Part shown: positions 15,465-20,279 of the stretch, piece after piece
Numbering within the stretch: position 1 is the stretch's first letter
Layout of the letters: every line of letters starts with the position of its first letter
Source: JBBQTQ01 sp038213135
GTDB lineage: Bacteria > Actinomycetota > Thermoleophilia > Gaiellales > Gaiellaceae
Direction: 5' to 3'
Assembly (NCBI GenBank): GCA_038213135.1
Contig: JBBQTQ010000047.1
Location: 1-20,279, forward strand
Length of the DNA stretch: 20,279 nucleotides
Position numbers and translations under genes: made by a program
The notes under the pieces: generated by a model
Database searches by the model: none
The model's input: only the letters and a program-made list of their open reading frames with translations
Told to the model about the DNA's origin: nothing

Positions 15465-15862
15465 TGTGAAGTGCCCTCGCGCCCGTAGTCGTCCTCGAGC
15501 CGGACGACGTCGTCGAGCTGCGGCGTCGAGACCTCGAGGATCAGCGTGTCCTCGATCGCCTTGACGCGGTGCACCGTGCCCGGCACGTAGTGAAACGCGT
15601 CGCCGGTCGTGATCACGCCCTTGTTCAGCATCGCCTGCCCCGGCTCGCCGAGCTCAAGCTCGGCCCTCCCCTCCTGCACATACCACGACTCGTCCTTTTC
15701 GTTGTGGAACTGGAGCGAGAGCGCGTGGCCCGCGCGGACGAAGAGCAGCTTGCCGACGTAGCGGTCGGTGTGAGCCCAGATCAGCTCCCAGCCCCAGGGC
15801 TTCTCGACCTTGCGCGGCTCGACGGACCACGGGTCGAGGCTGTCGATGTTCACCGATACCAC
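15458..15862 (-). CDS. Cupin, type II phosphomannose isomerase-like
   Basis: The 134-residue product resembles the C-terminal cupin of bifunctional ManC proteins: VEKPWGWELIW at the N-terminus, HALSLQFHNEKDESWYVQEG as the first metal-binding cupin motif, HYVPGTVHRVKA as the second, and VVRLEDDYGREG at the end. Type II enzymes interconvert mannose 6-phosphate and fructose 6-phosphate, but a lone cupin may act on another sugar phosphate or only bind it. The first GTG (15862) is used; a second GTG three codons later is possible. It is 12 nt after a sugar nucleotidyltransferase, so the pair mirrors the two halves of ManC. Confidence 0.85.
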   Translation of the reverse strand: MVSVNIDSLDPWSVEPRKVEKPWGWELIWAHTDRYVGKLLFVRAGHALSLQFHNEKDESWYVQEGRAELELGEPGQAMLNKGVITTGDAFHYVPGTVHRVKAIEDTLILEVSTPQLDDVVRLEDDYGREGTSQP

Positions 15863-15874
15863 CGCCCGGCGATC

Positions 15875-16567
15875 CTACGCCGGTAACCAGGCGGGATGAG
15901 CAGAGACGTGCTCCTCCGCCCGGCGGAGGTCCTTCGGGTTGTTCACGGTCAGCCAGGCGCCTGTGTGCCGGTAGGCGCAGAGCCGGCCCTCGCCGGCCAG
16001 CTCGGGGAACGTGGAGGTCTCGTGGTCGCCCTTCTCGGGGAGCCGCTCGAGCGCATCGGGGCCGAGCACGTAGACCCCGCAGCTCACCCACTCCGGCAGC
16101 AACGGCGCCTCGCGGAAGCCGCGCACGTGCTGCTCGTCGAGCTCGACGACGCCGAACGGCGAGCGCACCTGGGCGACGGTGATCGTGGCCGCCGCGCCCA
16201 TCCGGCGATGCGTCTCGAGCAGCTCGGCGAAGTCGATGTCGAGCAGCTCGTCGCCGTTCAGCGCGAAGCAGTCACCCTGCTCTCGCCGCTCCTTCGCCGC
16301 GAAGCGCAGCCCGCCGCCGCGGCCCAGCGGCTCCGGTTCCTCGACCGGGACGATCTCGGGGCCGAGACCGCCGAGCTCCTCGGCGAAGAGCTCGCCGTTC
16401 CCCGCGCTGCAGGCGACGATCACGCGCTCCACGCCGGCTCTTGCGAGCAGCGCGACCTGGTAGGCGGCGAGCGGGCGGCCGCAGACCGGGACGAGCGGCT
16501 TCGGCTTGCCCTGCGCTGCCTCGCCGAGGCGCTCGGCCTTCCCTCCTGCCAGGACGAGCGCTTCCAC
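15875..16567 (-). CDS. Sugar nucleotidyltransferase (mannose-1-phosphate guanylyltransferase-like)
   Basis: The 230-residue product has the nucleotidyltransferase signature LVLAGGKAERLG followed by GKPKPLVPVCGRPL, then ALNGDELLDIDF in the metal-binding position (GDE), GVYVLGPDALERLP, and WLTVNNPKDLRRAEEH at the end. It lacks a second domain. The adjacent ManC-like cupin suggests a GDP-mannose or related pathway, but the base and sugar are inferred only. The start is GTG 16567-16565; its first base is the last base of the UDP-glucose dehydrogenase stop (TAGTG), so the genes are translationally coupled. Confidence 0.87.
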   Translation of the reverse strand: MEALVLAGGKAERLGEAAQGKPKPLVPVCGRPLAAYQVALLARAGVERVIVACSAGNGELFAEELGGLGPEIVPVEEPEPLGRGGGLRFAAKERREQGDCFALNGDELLDIDFAELLETHRRMGAAATITVAQVRSPFGVVELDEQHVRGFREAPLLPEWVSCGVYVLGPDALERLPEKGDHETSTFPELAGEGRLCAYRHTGAWLTVNNPKDLRRAEEHVSAHPAWLPA

Positions 16568-17859
16568 TACTGCTGCAGTTCCGGCTCGCTGACGCGGCCG
16601 ATTCCCTCGTAGGCGAAGCCGAGCGCGCGCAGCTCGGCCGGCTCGAGCAGATTGCGGCCGTCGATCACGAGCGGCGTCCGCATCGCAGCCTTCGCCTCCG
16701 CCCAGGCGAGCTCGCGCAGCTCCGGCCACTCGGTGACGACCACCGCCGCGTCCGCACCGCGCACCGCCTCGAGGGCGGTCTCCGCGAAGGTGACGCCGCT
16801 CAGCAGGTTGGACGCGTCCGCGACCGGATCCCAGGCGACGATCTCTGCGCCCTCGGCGAGCAGGCGCGAGGCGAGGATCACGCTCGGCGCCTCGCGCAGG
16901 TCGTCCGTGTGCGCCTTGAAGGCCAGGCCCAGCAGCGCGATTCGCTTGCCCCGCAGCGGCCCGAGGTGCTTCTGCAGCTTCGAGACGACGCGGCGCTTCT
17001 GCAGCTCGTTCACCTCGATCACCGCGTTCAGCAGCTGGAAGTGGTAGCCCGAGTTGCCGGCGAGCAGCTTCAGGAACGAGATGTCCTTCGGGAAGCAGGA
17101 GCCGCCGAAGCCGATTCCCGCGCGCAGGTAATGCGTGCCGATCCGCCGGTCGAGACCCATCCCACGCGCGACCTGCTCCACGTCCGCGCCGACGAGCTCG
17201 CAGACGTTCGCGATCTCGTTGATGAAGCTGATCCGGGTGCCGAGGTACGCGTTCGCGGCGAGCTTGATCATCTCTGCGGAGGCGACGTCGGTCTTGACGA
17301 TCTCGGCATCGAGACCCGCGTGCAGGCTCTCGACCGCGTCTGCGTCCGCCTCGTCGAAGGTGCCGATCACGACCCGGTCGGGCTCCATGAAGTCGCGGAC
17401 GGCGGTGCCCTCGGCGAGGAACTCCGGGTTCGAGGCGTAGCCGACCTGCGACAGCCCGCGGGCGTCGAGGAACGCGCGCACCTTCTCCCCCGTCCCGACG
17501 GGCACCGTGCTCTTCATGACGAGCGTCGCGCGAGTGTCGGCCGGCAGCTCCTCGATCACCGTCCAGACCGCGGAGAGATCGGCGTCGCCCGAGTAGGTCG
17601 GCGGCGTGCCCACGCAGACGAAGAGGAACTCGGCGCCGGCGAGCGCCTCCTTGACGTCCAGGGTGAAGCTCAGCCGGTCGCGGTTGCGCTCGAGCAGCTC
17701 CTCGAGCCCGAGCTCGTAGATCGGCATTCGGCCCGACTCGAGCGCCTCGATCCGCTCGGGAACGACGTCCCGGATCGCCACGGTGTGCCCGAGCTCGGCG
17801 AAGCAGACGCCGGTGACGAGGCCCGCGTAGCCCGCGCCGAAGACAGCGATCTTCGCCAT
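16567..17859 (-). CDS. ugd: UDP-glucose 6-dehydrogenase family protein
   Basis: The enzyme oxidises UDP-glucose to UDP-glucuronate using two NAD+, feeding capsule or cell-wall polysaccharides. The 430-residue product has the N-terminal Rossmann motif VFGAGYAGLVTG, FVCVGTPP, STVPVGTG, SNPEFLAEGTAVRDF, the lysine-containing EMIKLAANAYLGTRISFINE, the catalytic cysteine in GFGGSCFPKD (C255), and GLAFKAHTDDLREAPS of the UDP-binding domain. UDP-ManNAc and GDP-mannose dehydrogenases are close relatives, so the exact substrate is likely but not certain. ATG 17859 lies 13 nt after the LCP gene. Confidence 0.93.
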   Translation of the reverse strand: MAKIAVFGAGYAGLVTGVCFAELGHTVAIRDVVPERIEALESGRMPIYELGLEELLERNRDRLSFTLDVKEALAGAEFLFVCVGTPPTYSGDADLSAVWTVIEELPADTRATLVMKSTVPVGTGEKVRAFLDARGLSQVGYASNPEFLAEGTAVRDFMEPDRVVIGTFDEADADAVESLHAGLDAEIVKTDVASAEMIKLAANAYLGTRISFINEIANVCELVGADVEQVARGMGLDRRIGTHYLRAGIGFGGSCFPKDISFLKLLAGNSGYHFQLLNAVIEVNELQKRRVVSKLQKHLGPLRGKRIALLGLAFKAHTDDLREAPSVILASRLLAEGAEIVAWDPVADASNLLSGVTFAETALEAVRGADAAVVVTEWPELRELAWAEAKAAMRTPLVIDGRNLLEPAELRALGFAYEGIGRVSEPELQQ

Positions 17860-17872
17860 GCCGTCTCTGAGC

Positions 17873-19813
17873 CTACTTCGCGGCGGCGAGCGGCTGGAGA
17901 CCCTCTGCGATCGCCAGCATCGTCTCGTTCGAGATCGTGTTCAGCAGCGTGTTGACCACCCAGTAGGTGGCCTTTGGAGTCCGCAGGACGATCATGTGCA
18001 GCTCCGGCCCGTTGAAGTAGAAGTCGTACTCGCGGCCCTTGGTCACGTGGCGGACGTTGCGCTCGCCGAGGATCGGCGCGTCCTTCCAGTCGGTCTCCTG
18101 GATCCCCCAGTACTGCAGGCCGCCGGTGACGAAGGTCAGCCTCGCCGAGAGATGGTGGCGCGTGATGTCGTAGACCGTGATCGGCACTTCGCTCGAGGGC
18201 TGCGAGGTCTGCTCCAGCATGGTCGGCACCATCACCGGGAAGGCGAGCTTCTTCTGGGCGGCGGCCAGCAAGCCAGAGGTCGCGCCCGGATCGTGGACGA
18301 CCTGTGGCGGCTGGCGCTCCTGCGGAGTCGTCGTGGGCGGCGGCGGCGCGATCGTGCCGTGGAAGGTCTTGCCGACGACCACGGTCACCATCGCCCCGTT
18401 GGCGAGCGGGCGCAGCGCGGGGGTCAGCGGCAGCGTGTCGGCCGGGACGAACAGCTTCGCCAGCACCTTGGCCGCCGCGGTCGAGCGACGCTGCTTCGGG
18501 TCGAAGAAGACCGCCGTGTGGAAGTAGTCGAAGCTCGGGGCGTTCCCCGTCGAGCCGGCCGGCGGCGTCAGCGTCTGGTAGCCGCGCTGGCGGAGCAGGT
18601 AGGCGGCTGTGGCGCCGTCGCCCGGGTGCCCGTTGCCGTTCAGGGCCGTCACGGTCGTCTTCTCCGGCTTCGGCGGCAGGCCATGCGGCTTCTTGCCGAG
18701 CGCGACGGCCGTGGCGATGCCGGGCGCCGCCACGTCGGGCGACTCGAACTGCTGCACCGCCGTCGCGATGTTCGACGGATCGGTCGTCAGCTGCGAGTAG
18801 CCCGTGAGGCCCCCGATCTTCGCCTGGAAGAAGTGACCCGGCGGCAGGTGGTAGGCGAAGAGCGCGTAGCTGAGGACGGTGCCCGGCGTGATCGCCTTCC
18901 CTCCGCCGACACCGACCTCGACGTTCCGGGTGATCGCCCCGATGATCCCGGGGACGCTCGTCAGGCTGAAGTTGCGCTTGAACTGTTGCTTCATCGCCTC
19001 GACGAAGAGCTGCTGCCGCGCGACGCGGTAGAGATCCGAGTCGGTGTGGCGGTAGCGGACGTAGTCGAGCGCGGGTGCGCCGTTCAGCCGCTGGTAGCCG
19101 GGATTGAGGTTGATCGTGGCGTAGGTGAAGCCGGAGCCGAGACCCTGGTTGTTGTTGTGGTAGCGCCGGTCGATGTCGACGTAGACGCCGCCGAGCTTGT
19201 CCACGACCTCTTTGAAGCCGTGGAAGTTGACGGTGATCAGGTAGTTGATCGGCAGTCCGGTCAGCGCCTGCACGGTGTCGAGCGAGCCGCGCGGCCCGCA
19301 GCGCGCGTAGGCGGCGTTGATCTTGTCCTGGTAGAGCCCGACGCCCGGACAGTGGATGTCGACGAGCATGTCGCGCGGGAACGAGAGCAGCGAGATCGTG
19401 TTCGTGACCGGATCGGCCCGCAGCAGCATCATCGTGTCCGACCGCGAGGGAGTACCGGCCACCTCGTTCGCGCGATGGTCGTAGCCGATGATCAGCGCGA
19501 TGGCAGCGTGGTTCGGCGGCGGCACCTTCAGGTCGACCTGTGCGTTGCGGACGCCGGGGGAGTGCGACACGATCGCCGCCACGCTCTCGTGAAAGAAGAG
19601 ATACGCGCCTCCGACCAGGCCCAGCGCGATGCACATGACGGCGATCAGGAGCCAGAGCACGATCCGCCCGACGATCTCGATCCGGGTCTTCCGCGGTGGC
19701 TCGGGCTGCCTGTAGCGCGCCATCGGCGTCAGCGCGCTCGGGGGAAGCACCGACCTGCCGTTGCCGTTCGCGCCCGCGGCGCGTCCGATCCCTCTCTTCA
19801 GTGTGGTGCGCAC
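17873..19813 (-). CDS. LytR-CpsA-Psr (LCP) family cell-wall glycopolymer ligase with LytR_C and extra C-terminal domain
   Basis: LCP enzymes transfer teichoic acids or other glycopolymers from a lipid carrier to peptidoglycan outside the membrane. The 646-residue product has a cytoplasmic N-terminus, one membrane helix (about 48-73, IVGRIVLWLLIAVMCIALG), then the LCP domain with RSDTMMLLRADP, LSFPRDMLVDI, VNFHGFKEVVDKLGGV and YVRYRHTDSDLYRVARQQ, including the conserved Arg and Asp residues. A LytR_C-type domain (VTALNGNGHPGDGA) follows at about 385-495. The last 130 residues form a further domain with YDFYFNGPELHMIVLR and NETMLAIAEGLQPL that I cannot name. The GTG at 19813 is the first start; ATG 19723 (MARYRQPEPP) is an alternative. 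Neighbours are metH and UDP-glucose dehydrogenase. Confidence 0.93.
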   Translation of the reverse strand: MRTTLKRGIGRAAGANGNGRSVLPPSALTPMARYRQPEPPRKTRIEIVGRIVLWLLIAVMCIALGLVGGAYLFFHESVAAIVSHSPGVRNAQVDLKVPPPNHAAIALIIGYDHRANEVAGTPSRSDTMMLLRADPVTNTISLLSFPRDMLVDIHCPGVGLYQDKINAAYARCGPRGSLDTVQALTGLPINYLITVNFHGFKEVVDKLGGVYVDIDRRYHNNNQGLGSGFTYATINLNPGYQRLNGAPALDYVRYRHTDSDLYRVARQQLFVEAMKQQFKRNFSLTSVPGIIGAITRNVEVGVGGGKAITPGTVLSYALFAYHLPPGHFFQAKIGGLTGYSQLTTDPSNIATAVQQFESPDVAAPGIATAVALGKKPHGLPPKPEKTTVTALNGNGHPGDGATAAYLLRQRGYQTLTPPAGSTGNAPSFDYFHTAVFFDPKQRRSTAAAKVLAKLFVPADTLPLTPALRPLANGAMVTVVVGKTFHGTIAPPPPTTTPQERQPPQVVHDPGATSGLLAAAQKKLAFPVMVPTMLEQTSQPSSEVPITVYDITRHHLSARLTFVTGGLQYWGIQETDWKDAPILGERNVRHVTKGREYDFYFNGPELHMIVLRTPKATYWVVNTLLNTISNETMLAIAEGLQPLAAAK

Positions 19814-19836
19814 GGCGTCTCAGAAGGCGAGACGCC
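19814..19836. repeat. 8-bp stem-loop just before the LCP start
   Basis: GGCGTCTC (19814-19821) and GAGACGCC (19829-19836) are a perfect inverted repeat with a 7-nt loop, directly abutting the GTG of the LCP gene. On the minus strand AGGAGG lies at the far side of the stem. It may terminate metH transcripts or, if the upper start is real, modulate LCP translation. Confidence 0.5.
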
Positions 19837-19876
19837 TCCTGCCCGGGGCGCCCGCTCGAACAGGATAGCCCGAGGG

Positions 19877-20279
19877 CTAGACGGAAGCTACGGGCTCCGG
19901 CGCGGGCTCGTAGGCGAGATTGGGGCGCAGCCAGCGCTCTGCCTCGGCTACCGACAGGTCCTTGCGGGCCGCGTAGTCCTCGACCTGGTCACGGCCGATC
20001 CGGCCGACGGAGAAGTAGCGCGCAGCCGGGCTCGCCAGGTAGATGCCGCTGACGCTGGCCGCCGGCAAGGTCGCGTACGACTCGGTCAGTGACAGGCCGA
20101 TCTCCTCGGCACCGAGCAGGTCGAAGAGCTTCCGCTTCTCGGTGTGGTCGGGGCAGGCCGGGTAGCCGAACGCGGGCCGGATGCCGCGGAAGCGCTCCTG
20201 GACGCGGTCCTCATCCGTCAGCTGCTCGTCCGGCGCGTACCACTCGCGGCGCGCCTGCTCGTGCAGCTGCTCGGCGAAG
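19877..20279 (-). CDS. metH: Cobalamin-dependent methionine synthase, C-terminal activation domain (cut by window edge)
   Basis: The frame is open from the right edge (first full codon at 20278) to TAG at 19879-19877 and gives the last 133 residues. They contain the AdoMet-binding signature RPAFGYPACPDHTEK, LTESYATLPAASVSGIYL, SPAARYFSVGRIGRDQVEDY, and AERWLRPNLAY near the end, the hallmark of the MetH reactivation domain, which remethylates oxidised cobalamin with S-adenosylmethionine. The catalytic and cobalamin-binding modules lie outside the window. The first methionine-like start inside the window is internal and is not the real one. With ahcY and mtnA in the same window it closes the homocysteine-to-methionine step. 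Confidence 0.95.
   Translation of the reverse strand, partial: FAEQLHEQARREWYAPDEQLTDEDRVQERFRGIRPAFGYPACPDHTEKRKLFDLLGAEEIGLSLTESYATLPAASVSGIYLASPAARYFSVGRIGRDQVEDYAARKDLSVAEAERWLRPNLAYEPAPEPVASV

Noticed and set aside
17858..20092. 744-codon plus-strand open frame opposite the LCP and metH genes
   Set aside because: Low-complexity Arg/Val/Asp composition and full overlap with conserved minus-strand genes mark it as a shadow.

Overview
The window is GC-rich and densely coded. It is the chromosome of a high-GC actinobacterium, most likely Thermoleophilia (Gaiellales or Solirubrobacterales type). That assignment is inferred from codon use, frequent GTG and TTG starts, the separate ahcY, mtnA and metH genes, and the ftsE-ftsX-rnr-smpB-ssrA order; no 16S gene is present to prove it. 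Except for one short secreted-protein gene and the transposase tail at the left edge, every gene reads on the minus strand, so the transcription order runs from the right edge to the left.

Left edge (1-444): the 3' tail and right terminal repeat of an IS3-family element, then about 300 bases without an intact gene that look like mobile-element debris. These abut the 3' end of the tmRNA gene (ssrA, 445-808), a classic integration site. The tmRNA carries an alanine-type acceptor stem and encodes the degradation tag ASAKHDLALAA. It shares a very short divergent promoter region with a small secreted protein (851-1318).

Trans-translation and division block (1315-7097, minus): prfB (release factor 2, with a retained +1 programmed frameshift), ftsE, ftsX, rnr (RNase R family), a cupin, smpB and a SnoaL-like protein, mostly overlapping or nearly so. 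RNase R, SmpB and tmRNA act together in ribosome rescue, so their clustering is functionally coherent.

Secretion and ribosome block (7415-11965): a ComF-type phosphoribosyltransferase, the long-form hibernation factor hpf, an unknown conserved-looking protein, and secA. Two 28-bp repeats built on a perfect palindrome lie upstream of secA.

Methyl-cycle and nucleotide-sugar block (12013-20279): the C-terminus of metH, an LCP cell-wall ligase with an extra C-terminal domain, UDP-glucose dehydrogenase, a sugar nucleotidyltransferase next to a ManC-type cupin, a MerR regulator, ahcY, mtnA and a second sugar nucleotidyltransferase. The MerR gene has a near-perfect inverted repeat over its own promoter and is followed after 18 nt by ahcY, suggesting an autoregulated SAH-recycling unit.

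No clear-cut new multi-gene defence or mobile system is visible. The most interesting non-standard signals are the MerR-ahcY operator, a two-hairpin intergenic element that occurs twice with compensatory stem changes (after secA and after ahcY), the palindromic repeat pair before secA, and a recurrent TAnnnT box placed 6-8 nt before start codons, which points to leaderless transcripts.
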